Below, one piece after another: positions 9,394 through 18,599 of a stretch of 19,500 bases of DNA. This DNA is from Cristatella mucedo. Its lineage: Eukaryota; Bryozoa; Phylactolaemata; Cristatellidae. The stretch is taken from contig WPIO01000151.1 in the NCBI GenBank assembly GCA_009760855.2, positions 188,001-207,500 on the forward strand. Reading direction: 5' to 3'. Made by a program: the position numbers and the translations under genes. The notes beneath the pieces are model-generated. The model did no database searches and was not told where the DNA came from. It saw only the letters and a program-made list of their open reading frames with translations. The first letter of the stretch is position 1; every line of letters starts with the position of its first letter.

Positions 9394-10004
9394 CCTGTTA
9401 TCATCGTAATCGATAAATTAAATCCGAGTTATAGATGAACTGAGTTTGTATGCTATTAAAAACACGATGGGCATGGTATAGAGACTTCGGAATGCGAGCT
9501 ATTATTAAATAATGAAAATTAATAGACCTTATTAAGATAGCTAGTTACTGTGTAGAAAACTCAAAGAATCTCTAAAGGAAGTCACAGCTCGTGACTCAAA
9601 AATGACTTTACATCAAAGGGAGCTTTATTTAGGTACGAATATATACACTTTTCTCGACGAAGAAAACAGAATAAAATTAATATGTCAACACGGCATTTGA
9701 TATCCTGGGAGTGAGACCTCTCATAGTTTGAAAGCACGTTATTCACTGTCGTAATTTTTTTTAGATCTGACTGACAGAGCTGTAGTTTTGTTAATAAAAA
9801 TGATACCATGATGGTCGCAAGATTTCGGGTATTGACACAGAGAAAGTCTTCGAAATCAAACAAGTCGTCATCTCACCTCTTAAAGCGGTGTTCAAGCCGG
9901 TGCTTAAACAGTGTATTTTTATATTTTTGTTAGATTTAAAAAAAATTCGTAGACTCCGATTGCGGACAGAATTTGAGGAGCAAGGTGGTCAAGGGCAATC
10001 TTAA
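9394..10004 (-). other. AT-rich stretch with unassigned minus-strand open frame
   Basis: A minus-strand frame of 93 codons (9582-9863) lies where the region upstream of the RT fragment of the same LINE would be. Its Leu/Lys/Ile-rich sequence has no motif I recognise. It may be a LINE inter-domain remnant or chance. Confidence 0.25.
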
Positions 10005-10660
10005 TATTAATCATAATAATGATGAACTTGATAAAGCACCAGCAGAGAACTCAATCTCTTTTTAGGCGATTTACGTTTCCTGCAAAGGGAAATGCAATCG
10101 AATGGTGAGTAATATCATGCTTGATACTGGGTCAGCATGCAAATGTGGTTAATGGCCGCATGCACAGTGTCAGCACCCATAAGCGCATGAAGGACGAATC
10201 ACAGGGACCCACTAAATGCTGTCCTTAATAGGCGTGTTTTTAAGTTCTTTTTAAATGTGGTCAAGTCAGGGGATGTTCTGATGCAAGTCGGGAGTGAGTT
10301 CCAGGCTTTGGGAGCATACGAACTGAATGCGTGGTCTCCGAAGAATTTGAGGTTTGTACGAGGAGTTGGTAGACTGTTGGATTCCGAAAAGCAGGTGGTA
10401 CGATGCTCGGCCTGGTGGTGGAGTAGATCTGAGAGAAAAGCTGGAGCCAAAGAATGAAGTGACCTAAAACTGATCGACAAAACGTTGAAGTCGATCCGCT
10501 GCTTGACTGGTAGCCAGTGCAATTCGGCGAAAAGTGGTGTTATGTGGCAACTGAGACGCTCACGACAGACAAGCCTAGCTGTGGTAGGTAAACCTAGGTT
10601 TGGCTCGCCTTGACTGGGCCAATGGGTGTTCAAGACACCTTTCAATGCAAGGCGTAAAGT
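10005..10660 (-). mobile_element. CR1/L2-like LINE 3' end, copy 4 (longest)
   Basis: The minus-strand frame 10199-10645 encodes the C-terminal region found in many animal CR1/L2-type LINE ORF2 proteins: AARLV-like (TTARLVCRERLSCHITPLF), ELHWLPVKQRIDFNVL, FRSLHSLAPAFLSDLL, PRTNLKFFGDHAFSSYAP then KAWNSLPTCIRTSPDLTTFK and KNLKTRLL. This lies after the RT domain. A 3' untranslated region of about 190 bp follows and ends in a short TAT/ATT-rich tail (10001-10025). The frame breaks near 10645, and no upstream RT or endonuclease is attached, so it is a 5'-truncated insertion. It is the best-preserved copy of this family here. Confidence 0.85.
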
Positions 10661-11645
10661 CAGAGTAGCAAGAACAAAATGTAACTTCCGAGACCAGCGG
10701 CCTAGGAATTGAGGTAGACAGAATCAGGAGGCCTGTGTTAGACGTCAGGCCGGTATCTAGCGCTTAGCCGATGGTGCCTGCTCAGCCGCCGATACCCTGC
10801 CCCACTGTGAGCCAACTATGGTCGGCACGATGGAGAACGACTGGGCTGGGACAGCCGCTAGCCACGCACCAGTGGTCGGAGCTGCGGAACCTGCATCGGT
10901 TTTCCGACTAAGTCCCGCTCTTGTAGTTTCGCTTTTATAGCGGCTCTTTTTGCTCGAACAGAACGAAAGCTATTTGTGTTCAGTATAGTACTGCGTGCAT
11001 AATCCCGAGTAGGGCTTTAATTTTTGAGTAGGCTTGTTTTTCTGCTTGGATTTGCGATCTTGAGATCACGAGGCATGCTGTCTTAAGGTAAACCGGTGCT
11101 TAGCTGCTGGCTAGCTGGTACCAGCTTTTGATGTGACTTTGCCCGCCTTCAAAGTGTGGTAGCCTGCTTCCCGGAAGGAAGTGTGGAGCGAGCTGACTCG
11201 GAGCTGAGTAAGAACTCGGGTTCAAGGAAGAACGGCTGCCAGCTGGTACACTGCTGGTGTTAGCCAAATACGGGTTGTTGATGCGCCCCCTGTGGTGTTT
11301 ATGTGTCACCACCTACACTTTAACCACATCGTGGGATCATAGCGAGGCAGTGCAGCTTTCTTTGAACGGGGGGGCTAACTGTATGAATGACTTCTCATTT
11401 TTTTCATCACATATCTACTCACAATTGTTCTCATATACGCCAAATGCTTCCTGTTCTTTGTATTACTTAAAATTAGGTGTATGGAAAACATTTTGTACGC
11501 TCGTTTTGGACTGAGTAGTATTTATTTGCAACAATCGACTTTGCACATATGTCTTTGGTCATTTACAGGTCTTCCTAACGAGTCCCGTGTATGTAGATCC
11601 AGCAGCTCTGAGGTTGAGGTATTTTATCATTCGTAAATAACAGCT
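10661..11645 (+). other. Intron 2, GC-richer unassigned segment
   Basis: The part 10740-10920 is clearly richer in G and C than the introns around it. It could be an older repeat. I found no open coding block with splice borders and no copy elsewhere in the window. Confidence 0.4.
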
Positions 11646-11911
11646 GCCGATAGCTTAAACCCGATATTTATGTCTTAGCTCACTGCCCCTGACTACAGGC
11701 AAGCATGCAGCTACAGCCACAGTCACCATACAAAAGATCAGTTTTTTCAAAAACGTTTAGAGAAACGTTATTCCGAGGGCTGATAGCTAAAACAAGGCCG
11801 TAGTTACTCAGTTCATAGCCGCCAGACTTACAGGCAAGGGTGCAGATACATCTACAGCCACTGCAGAAAAGAACACTTTTGCAAAAACTGATTGTTCATC
11901 GTCATTCTGAG
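11646..11911 (+). repeat. Diverged tandem duplication, period about 133 bp
   Basis: Two units start at 11646 (gccgatagcttaaac) and 11779 (gctgatagctaaaac). Matching pairs are gactacaggcaagcatgcag with gacttacaggcaagggtgca, then ctacagccac in both, then tttttcaaaaacgttt with ttttgcaaaaactgat, and gttattccgaggg with gtcattctgagag. The units are roughly 65-75% alike by eye. A third unit after 11911 is not evident. Confidence 0.65.
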
Positions 11912-12440
11912 AGCGATGCAGACTGCTCCAGTAGGCTGAAACGTTTTCGCTTGAGTCGCTAACTCAGGCGAGGCGGTGCAATCGATTGTGATAAATGATA
12001 AATTATTTTCGGTGATGGCCCGCCCGATGATGCAATCCCTGAGCAAAGTGGCAGACAACCACAGCTCTGGCTACCCGTTGGGGTTACCCACTCGCTGACG
12101 ATCGCCTCTCGTGCCGTTTCAGATTGTCGCCGAGGAGAAAGCCGTAAGTAGGCTGCATCTTGCTCAGGAGCCGGGCCGCCGTGCTTTTAACCTCAAGCTC
12201 ACATCTAACCTTGCCAATCCCCGGTACACTGCTCTGTGGGTGCTGCACAGACCGTTGGATTTGTTGGCCAGGGCTCCTTGAGAGGTGGAGGCTCGTAGTG
12301 CTCATGTCGTGCTAGCTCAAGCCGCGAAACACGCCTCCACATCATCTAAATCGGTGGTCGTATATTGCTCCATCCCAAGGGGCGAAGCTGGCGAGCAGCG
12401 ATCGGACCGTCTGCACCCTGCTCGTGGCCGAGCTGTGTTG
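11912..12440 (-). other. Unassigned segment with two minus-strand open frames
   Basis: Frames of 73 codons (12084-12305) and 68 codons (11852-12058) follow each other on the minus strand. They include SKMQPTYGFLLGDNLKRHER and LLRDCIIGRAITENNLSF. I do not recognise them. The composition is GC-richer than the neighbours, which suggests a retroelement or host-repeat remnant more than a channel exon, since the strand is opposite to the gene. Confidence 0.25.
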
Positions 12441-12444
12441 TTTC

Positions 12445-12505
12445 CTCAGAGCTCAGAGTAGCCTGGAAGCCGGTTTGCCAATCAATTGGTTCGATTCCCT
12501 AGTTA
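12445..12505 (+). mobile_element. tRNA-like SINE head
   Basis: An A-box-like gagctcagagtagcctgg (12449-12466) is followed by an exact consensus B box GGTTCGATTCC at 12488-12498, a spacing of about 35 bp, within what is otherwise intron. It lacks convincing acceptor-stem pairing, so a SINE remnant is more likely than a tRNA gene. Confidence 0.45.
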
Positions 12506-12664
12506 ATGAGCACCTCACTCAAGCAAACGGCCAAAATGAAGTTAGCTTTGTGGTCAGCGTGTGTTGCAACACTTAGCCAGGCTCTCTAATCTTCGCACAT
12601 CTTACACTGGCTGCCGGCTTCACTCTTTGCGAAGGCGCCATTCGTCATGTGAGGCTTGGGACCG

Positions 12665-12677
12665 ATAAATAAATAAA

Positions 12678-12709
<32 letters not shown>

Positions 12710-12773
12710 TACATACACACACACATATATATATATATATATATGTATACATACATACACACACACAACACAA

Positions 12774-12832
<59 letters not shown>
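12665..12832. repeat. Compound microsatellite (ATAA)n-(AT)n-(AC)n-(AT)n-(GA)n
   Basis: Successive pure tracts: (AAAT/ATAA) to about 12680, (AT) to 12706, gtatacatacacacacac, (AT) 12724-12744, a second CATA/CACA block, (TA) 12783-12807 and (GA) 12809-12832. Long open frames rich in Tyr-Ile or Arg-Glu across it on both strands are simple-repeat artefacts. The tract ends 95 bp before the exon C acceptor. The AT tracts can fold on themselves. Confidence 0.95.
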
Positions 12833-12927
12833 CTGGGAAGCTCGTCGGCCGGGCGGCAAGCATGCAACTATTCGAATCGACTTAATCAATGTGGTCGGGC
12901 TGCAACGGCTAAACTTTTCTCTTGCAG

Positions 12928-13182
12928 GACGAAGCGGCTCGCACAAAGAGAAGCAAGGATACTGCAATGCTATTCGACCCAAGTAGGCTGAGAAAGCGAC
13001 TGTCATCGCAGCAGAGACAGAGTTTCACCAAAACCACTATTAATGCTCTGCCCGGAGAAAGCAGCATTTCCTCCAATCCAACAACGACGATGGTGCCAGC
13101 ATTACGTCAGGTCGGCGAGGGTGCCGGCTGGCTGCTGTCAGAGAGCGGCTCTGCCCAGGTTACCACACACCTAAATGCACAG
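12928..13182 (+). CDS. Nav exon C: domain I-II cytoplasmic linker
   Basis: This block of 85 codons has acceptor cttttctcttgcag and donor CAG|gtaggc, phase 0 at both ends, in frame with exons B and D. It starts [11 protein letters not shown], continuing the Glu/Ala-rich end of exon B, then reads [18 protein letters not shown], followed by a Ser/Thr/Pro/Gly-rich stretch ([11 protein letters not shown]) and ends [12 protein letters not shown]. The linker between domains I and II is poorly conserved in Nav channels, so the assignment rests on splice signals, phase, orientation and composition, not on a family match. RKRLSS is a basophilic (PKA or PKC type) phosphorylation motif, and in vertebrate neuronal Nav channels this linker is a known target of PKA. 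The acceptor lies 95 bp after a long AT/AC/GA microsatellite. Small exons between B and C could be missing. Confidence 0.72.
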
Positions 13183-14544
13183 GTAGGCTCTAAATCATGG
13201 GGCGGGCAGATCAATGAGTGAACGCAGGCAGTCAAGTTGTTGACTTGAGGCTTTATCCTCTCCAGGCTCGCTGAGTGGAGGTGGGAGAGGCTTATCCTAT
13301 TGTGCATCTAGAATCTTAACCACAGCTCTAACCTTCCTAAGACCTTCTCTTGTGGATTAATGTGGAATTGTTCGATGAAGCTGCATCAGCAATGACAACA
13401 TGGGTCAAGACCAGATTACTTTAGTGTAGTGTACTATGTGTACATCTAGTGTATATGACCCACAGCCAGCTTGTCGAAAGCAGCCCTTGCACGTTTTGTC
13501 TTGCTTTGGCCCTGCCTAGATCTTTGATGCACACGTTGCCGAGACTTGAGAGGCGGTCTAAAACTGACGAAAGAAGCAACGAAGACGAATAAGCTGATTG
13601 ATCTACCTCTCTTCTAAGACGGAGGCCACACCGAACCAGTGACCTTTAATAGGTGCCATCGAGGGCACACGTTCTCCATCGCAACGAAAGGCATGGCTGA
13701 TGACGTGACCCGCTAAATAGTCTATGCTCTCCAAAAGAGTCCAGATCTATGCGATAGTACGAGCTCGTCATATTTGAAACGTATCAGCAGGTGGCGTAGG
13801 TCTAGGGCAATCTGGAAAAGGCGTATGCACGCCAGAAGGTGAATAACGAACTCAATTTTCCAGCACCCACACTTGGACTCGCTGTAGCCTGTAGGCCACT
13901 AGAAGGCAACTAGAGGGCAAAAAAACCGACCCTGTTAACTTTCAACAAGATGGAATACCGGAGCAGGGCCGGCTACAGGGCTTGACAGAAACCTTGAAGT
14001 CGAACGGAAAACAGCACATTGCCGGTAACGAGTCGTTGCTCTCCACCCAGATGTGTGTTGACCTACTTCCAGTGGCTACTGGTATTCCGGGAAACCCAGG
14101 AAACGAGGCCATGTGTGGACGGTAATTTCCATCTCGCCGTGCTTTTAGGTCATTCTTCTAGGCTGTTTAAACCGTCAGTTACCCTTTGCTCTTATTACTT
14201 ATAACATCCCGAGCAGTCAGGGAAATTAAGCAATCGATGTTAACTGACCTCTCAATCGAAATTCCACCTATAAGGAACTGCTACAATAGCAAGCGCCCCC
14301 ACAATCACTGGAGCTTGGGTCCAAATCCTCAAGTCAAGCTTAGTTGACACCCAGCCGGCCGAGTAAAACTCCCCTCTCAATCGATTCGACTGCCGACGGC
14401 CTAAAATCCGACTTCTTCAACGATTGCCCCATAAACAGGGATGAAATGCAAATTAATGTGTAGAAAATGCTGCTAGTTATGTCGCCAACTACTGCTTTCA
14501 GGGCGATCGAAACCACACCTCGGTGTATGTATTTGACTTTGCAG
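13183..14544 (+). other. Intron 3
   Basis: The intron runs from donor gtaggc (13183) to acceptor atttgactttgcag (14544). I saw no gene, no repeat shared with the rest of the window and no Pol III box in it. Confidence 0.65.
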
Positions 14545-14770
14545 CTGAAATTAGATGCAGCTTCAAGAACGATGGTATATAACTTAACCGCCGACGGCGA
14601 CTGCGACGGTCGAAGGACCAGCTCTATTACCAACCAGTTGATCGAAATTGAAAATGGCGACTTTACGGACGTCAAAACGATAGCGGAAGACATATCTGTT
14701 CTTGATCGTAATTATAAGAGCTACTTGCTACACAAGTTTGCCACGCTGTGGTTGAACGCCATCAGCTCTG
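14545..14770 (+). CDS. Nav exon D: distal domain I-II linker
   Basis: This block has 226 bases: 75 codons plus one base. The acceptor is atttgactttgcag, and the donor TCTG|gtaaat follows the first base of a codon (phase 1). The peptide begins LKLDAASRTMVYNL, contains DGDCDGRRTSSITNQLIEIE, an acidic stretch with NGDFTDVKTIAEDIS, and ends VLDRNYKSYLLHKFATLWLN then AISS. The split codon G|AA joins exactly to exon E to give Glu and continue EDDRLIDRNWTCC. That phase agreement is the main evidence that D and E are consecutive. RRTSS fits the PKA consensus RRxS. I see no close match to a named Nav linker sequence, as expected for this variable region. The antisense open frame over the same stretch is a shadow. 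Confidence 0.78.
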
Positions 14771-15317
14771 GTAAATAAACGCTCGGTCGATAGATACCGT
14801 AAATAATCTTTTTTGAACTAGGCTTATTCGCTCATGCAAATTAAGTTCAGTAGGATAAGTGCTTAGTGTCTGCTCTCACTTGATGAATTATGCATGTCAC
14901 TAGGATTCACTGATTCGCAAGCGTTACTGAAGCTCATCCAATTTTAAATCAGTGGCAGCCATGCTTGGTTTTTTAGCATATTGCACTTTCAACTTTATTG
15001 ACTTACTTAATAGATTGCCTATTTCAAGCTAAAAGTAAGCAACTGTTATTTCAGTGTAAGTCTCCTCAATACCGAGTTTTTGAGGTGGTGAACAAACATC
15101 TGTTTCAATTTCCCTGATATTTTTACAAGGTACCTTTCTTTTGAAATGCATGTACATGTGCATAGTTGCCATCAATTTACAAAATTAGTAGCTAAGAAAA
15201 CGTTCATGCCACTATGATAAGGCCTTAAACATAAAATACAGTTGAAACAGTCTAAATTTATATCTAGTATTAATTTTCACTAACGATTCACCTCTGTTAA
15301 ACTTTGCTAGTAGTTAT
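14771..15317 (+). other. Intron 4, 5' part
   Basis: The intron starts with donor gtaaat. The sequence is AT-rich with no feature recognised. Confidence 0.6.
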
Positions 15318-15450
15318 GGTTTTGCTTAGTTGTGAGATACTCACCTCTAAAGACACCGGGTTCGTGCTCCAGCCCTTCAGCACCACATTTAAAGTACCTA
15401 GAAAGAGATACTCTAGCTGGATACTATGCAGATGGAATAAACTGTATCCA
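15318..15450 (+). mobile_element. tRNA-derived SINE with short body
   Basis: The stretch tgcttagttgtgagatactc then acctctaaagacaccgggtt followed by cgtgctcc looks like a tRNA 5' half and T-arm. The B-box-like GGTTCGTGCTC is at 15359-15369 and an A-box-like run starts near 15322. The body has aagtacctagaaagagatac and ctatgcagatgg, which recur in diverged form at 17296-17345, so it is a dispersed element and not a unique sequence. Confidence 0.55.
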
Positions 15451-16174
15451 CACATCTGATGAATAAGCAATATCAACACTGAGCATGCTCTGAATCGTCA
15501 TTGCAACCGAGTTTCAAATGAGGCTTTCAACCTCATAATCATTCCTTCAAAGTATTAACTTTGCATGGAGCCCCTAGCTAATGGCAATGGCTTCCCAGTA
15601 CCAGCAGGCTGTTTTAGTCATGAAACCAGTCCATCTTTTGAGCTCAGTGTCAAATAAATGAGGTCTGCATTTTCATAGGAGCTAATATTTCGCTTTTGTA
15701 CAAATAAATGAATGATTATTGAAGGATGGAAGTTTTTGAGGTTGAGAATGAAGCAGTCGGGATGAAAATAGACCCAAGGTAATTGGGTATGTCGCAAGTA
15801 GATTACGAAAACATCTTACGTTGCTTTTCAAATCTGCCAAATCGATAAGCATCGTAATTTTAATAGTTTTTTTACTAGTAATATTTTCTTTTAGTTTTAT
15901 GCAACCTTTTACATAACTTCATTATTTCGTAATTTTAGTTCTCATAAGAAGCTTCTACGTATGTTCATTTTTGAAAAGAAGCTACGGAAATCTTTAGCCT
16001 AGGTAATAAAAGGTGCATATCGACCAGTTCATGCAAGGTTTACAGCAGAAAACTGTAGGCCAGCGTAGCACAAACCTTGTTTTTGTGGAGTACCTGGTAG
16101 TATTTTATTAGGTAAAACTTTGTTCTAATGTGTTAATGAGTTTTGAAGAGCCTGATTATCAACCACTCTTGTAG
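15451..16174 (+). other. Intron 4, 3' part
   Basis: No repeat or coding block was recognised. The intron ends with acceptor caaccactcttgtag at 16174. Confidence 0.55.
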
Positions 16175-16398
16175 AAGATGACAGGTTAATCGATCGAAAC
16201 TGGACGTGCTGCAGCAAATCATGGTGGTTTGGTTATCGCCACTGGATCAAGCTGCAGAGCATGATATTCAAAGTCGTCACAGACGGATTGTTTGAGATTT
16301 TTGTTATTTTGTGCATTCTTGTCAATACTGCTGTACTGGCCAGCGAGTACCATCTCATGACGGAATATCACCGCACTGTTAACGAGCTGGTCAACCAG
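16175..16398 (+). CDS. Nav exon E: domain II pre-S1 and S1
   Basis: This block has 224 bases, from acceptor caaccactcttgtag (phase 1, completing the codon begun in exon D) to donor CAG|gtaagg (phase 0). The peptide reads EDDRLIDRNWTCCSK, then SWWFGYRHWIKLQSMIFKVV, then TDGLFEIFVILCILVNTAVL and ASEYHLMTEYHRTVNELVNQ. It matches the start of Nav domain II, where insect and vertebrate channels have CC..W..F..WV..IV.DPFV...ITICIVLNT.FMA.EH..M. The CC, Trp and Lys/Arg pre-S1 positions, the conserved Asn in S1 (VNT) and the Glu-His/Tyr pair after S1 can be seen. The exon stops in the S1-S2 loop. DGLFE replaces the usual DPFVD/E. An internal Met at 16261 is not a start: the frame clearly continues upstream to the acceptor. 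The following S2-S3 exon was not found before 19500. Confidence 0.9.
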
Positions 16399-16784
16399 GT
16401 AAGGCCCAACGAACGGAATGATGCGGTCCAGAAAGTGTGGCTTGGCGTGACAATCGAAGACTAAAGGTTGCCCATACTGAACAGCAGAGCTCATCGCTAA
16501 TATTTCCACTTAGCAGAGTACAATCGATTTTGTGTAGTTCTACCTGCCTGCAAACGAGCAAGAGGGACTTCATTTTTATAGGACAACAGAGATGCAAGCT
16601 CTCTCGTATTACTACTGTACACGGTTGTTGTTGACTTTCAAGATCATTTAGTCAATGAAAATACCTGTGCCATAAAACACAATCGTCCTTATTTTGAGGC
16701 TTGCTAACCCCAGAGGCGAGATCGCGAGACGCTTCTCTCCTTCATCCCAAGCAAAGCTGCTGCACCGCGTTCCACTGCCTCGTG
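16399..16784 (+). other. Intron 5, 5' part
   Basis: The intron starts with donor gtaagg. Small open frames here have no channel features. Confidence 0.55.
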
Positions 16785-17003
16785 CCCAATGTAATGTAAT
16801 GTAATGGAATGCATCTCCGTCACTGTAACTCCACAAAGTCATGAAGACCACGCCAGTGTTACGCAGGAGGCTTTTCAATAGCGCACTCACAGCCTGGGCG
16901 GCTTTTCATACGCATTCGGTAGCCCGCACACTTCGTCTCACGCAACAAAGAGAAAGTGGGAAGCAGAGCAGAGTGTCAGGAAAGCAGTTTAGGTAGTGAG
17001 GAG
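16785..17003 (-). repeat. Short dispersed repeat family A, copy 3
   Basis: This is the full-length copy. The tail cccaatgtaatgtaatgtaa on the plus strand is the reverse complement of a (CATTA)n 3' tail. The body includes aactccacaaagtcatgaag, cactcacagcctgggcgg, acgcattcggtagcc and cttcgtctcacgcaacaaag, all shared with copies 1, 2 and 4. It faces copy 4 head to head across about 230 bp. Confidence 0.75.
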
Positions 17004-17231
17004 CATGGAATGGGTCTTCCTAGTGAAATTCAATTACCTATTCAATTCCCGCACTTAAAGATCATCGGTGCCAGAAAATATAGCTGTGCAGGATTATAAA
17101 TCAAGGTAATTTATTCACAATTCTTAACCGAGGACATAAACTCTCCAGGTGCCGACTGCAACACATCCTCTCGAACAGTCCTTAGACGTTACTTCCGTGT
17201 TTCTCAATTTCTTGACTGCCCTCCTATCTCT

Positions 17232-17480
17232 GCTATGCTTTTAATTTTCTCATTGTTGTGTGAGATGGTGTCTTTTGGCTACTGTATAAGTATATGTTAA
17301 GTACGTAGAAAGAGATTAAATTCTCCGAGGCTCTATGCAAATGCATTGTTATTACTAGTATAAGCACCTCAAGCCGTCTAGGCTTTGAGTACGCCAAAAA
17401 AATGCCCCTGCGTAACACTCAGTTAGTCAGTGTTAGGTTTTTAGAGATACATAGAGAGATACATTACATTACATTACGTT
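17232..17480 (+). repeat. Short dispersed repeat family A, copy 4 (inverted, interrupted)
   Basis: The blocks cattgttgtgtgagatggtg then tcttttggctac, ccgtctaggctttgagtacg, cccctgcgtaacact and the tail gagatacattacattacatt are the reverse complement of parts of copy 3. About 85 bp at 17284-17370 interrupt it. That insert contains aagtacgtagaaagagatt and ctctatgcaaatg, akin to the body of the SINE at 15392-15435, so elements are nested or mosaic. Confidence 0.65.
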
Positions 17481-18126
17481 AGTAATCTATCATCTCCAAA
17501 ATGGCTTGGCAAAGATTGCAAGCTCAGGACTATAGACGCTGATAACTCTTTGCAGGTACAAAGTTAGTCTCGTGTTCTTACAAATTACTCAATTAGAGAC
17601 CAGCCAATGAAATGAATAAAGTATTTGACTAAATTTTTACTACCGCTGAAATTGCTAGGTTCACGCGTATTTAAATATGATTATCACCAGGTGCACATGT
17701 GAAAAAATCAGGCAAACGTTTGACTTCGTTTTGGAAAGAGGGCCTGACTGTCTGCTGTCCTTTTTGGCAAGCATGCCCGATATATTTAGCCCCCATGAAT
17801 AATAAAAGAGAGACTATTTTTTGTGCATTTACGTCACTTATTAAAGGTAGGCACAGAAAACGTCTGGTCGGTCGCTCTAGCTACACGAGCCCTCTAAAGC
17901 GCCAGCTTAGCTGGTCAAAGCAGAGGTACCGGTAGCACCAGTAGTGACTTCGGGTGACAGCAAAGTGACATTGCATACTGCTGTGACGCTACGGTCGCCA
18001 TTCATACATTTCACAGTCCTGTAAAGTTCTTGCTTTTCAATGTTCAACTCCAACTAAGAGAGTGAATGCTGCTGCTACATCTACAGACCATCAGCTTATC
18101 TCCCATTCCCCTCATTTTCCAAAGCT
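17481..18126 (+). other. Intron 5, unassigned middle part
   Basis: A 78-codon frame at 17699-17935 follows an acceptor-like tatcaccag but lacks any S2-S3 channel pattern. Nothing else was recognised. Confidence 0.4.
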
Positions 18127-18250
18127 CGTCATGGCAACACCGTCATGGCACTATTTCAAAAATCGAACTAATGACTATGTAAACGTGACGTCAGTGACGA
18201 ATAACTGACGATCTAAATAACTGACGAAAAACATTAGCCTATTATATAGG
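18127..18250 (+). promoter_or_regulatory. Cluster of CRE-like sites with a TATA-like box
   Basis: A full palindromic cAMP-response element TGACGTCA is at 18186-18193. Half-sites TGACG follow at 18195, 18206 and 18222, and CGTCA half-sites precede at 18127 and 18141. A TATATAGG lies at 18243-18250. This is a much higher density than elsewhere in the window. It could be an intronic enhancer or an alternative promoter responsive to CREB/ATF factors, or a chance cluster. Function is inferred from motif only. Confidence 0.3.
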
Positions 18251-18599
18251 TAGATTGCTCATTGCAGCTTATGTCTACAGCTCTTTTCCTGTGGACCGTA
18301 CGGTAGCTTTCTGAACGAACGCTCTGTCGCCTTTATCCATTGGCGTTGCCTCTCCTAGAACGCCATTGGTTGCAGATTATCCTATCGATTATGCAGAAAT
18401 TCGCAGGGACTCTGGTTTCACTGCTGCATGCCACGTGGTTCACGCCGATGCTTATTCATTTGCTACCAAGGCCTGATGGCAAAATTGATGAACGGCCGCA
18501 GGGCTGCAGTTCTCTTCCTCCTGCTGCAAGAGCAATTGAATTGATGCAATAGAATTGCATTTGAGAAGATGAGATTCTATGAGGCCATGAGTGTGCTGA

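Larger units (their letters stand above)
3856..16398 (+). other. Partial voltage-gated sodium channel alpha-subunit gene (five exons, domain I pore to domain II S1)
   Basis: The gene span is assembled from five exon-like coding blocks that read in one direction and join in compatible phases. Introns run 4077-6742, 6878-12927, 13183-14544 and 14771-16174, and a fifth starts at 16399. Donors are gtaaca, gtacgt, gtaggc, gtaaat and gtaagg. Three acceptors end in tttgcag or cttgcag and the fourth in cttgtag. The protein order (domain I P-loop, S6, hydrophilic linker, pre-S1 and S1 of domain II) is that of a Nav/Cav-type 24-segment channel. S6 and the domain I filter are of the Nav kind, not the Cav or NALCN kind. 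The product is expected in the plasma membrane of excitable cells, carrying the fast inward sodium current. Extra small exons between B and C cannot be excluded. Promoter, start codon and most of the channel are outside the window. Confidence 0.88.

Noticed and set aside
10257-10457. Plus-strand 66-codon frame
   Set aside because: It is antisense to the LINE ORF end, which matches known CR1/L2-type C-termini.
12586-13006. Several Tyr/Ile-rich or Arg/Glu-rich frames on both strands
   Set aside because: They are translations of the AT, AC and GA microsatellite.
14340-14693. Minus-strand 117-codon frame
   Set aside because: It is antisense to exon D, which is supported by splice signals and phase on the plus strand.
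17699-17935. Candidate next exon (domain II S2-S3)
   Set aside because: The peptide has no S2/S3 pattern, such as conserved acidic residues within hydrophobic segments, and no WN.xD motif.
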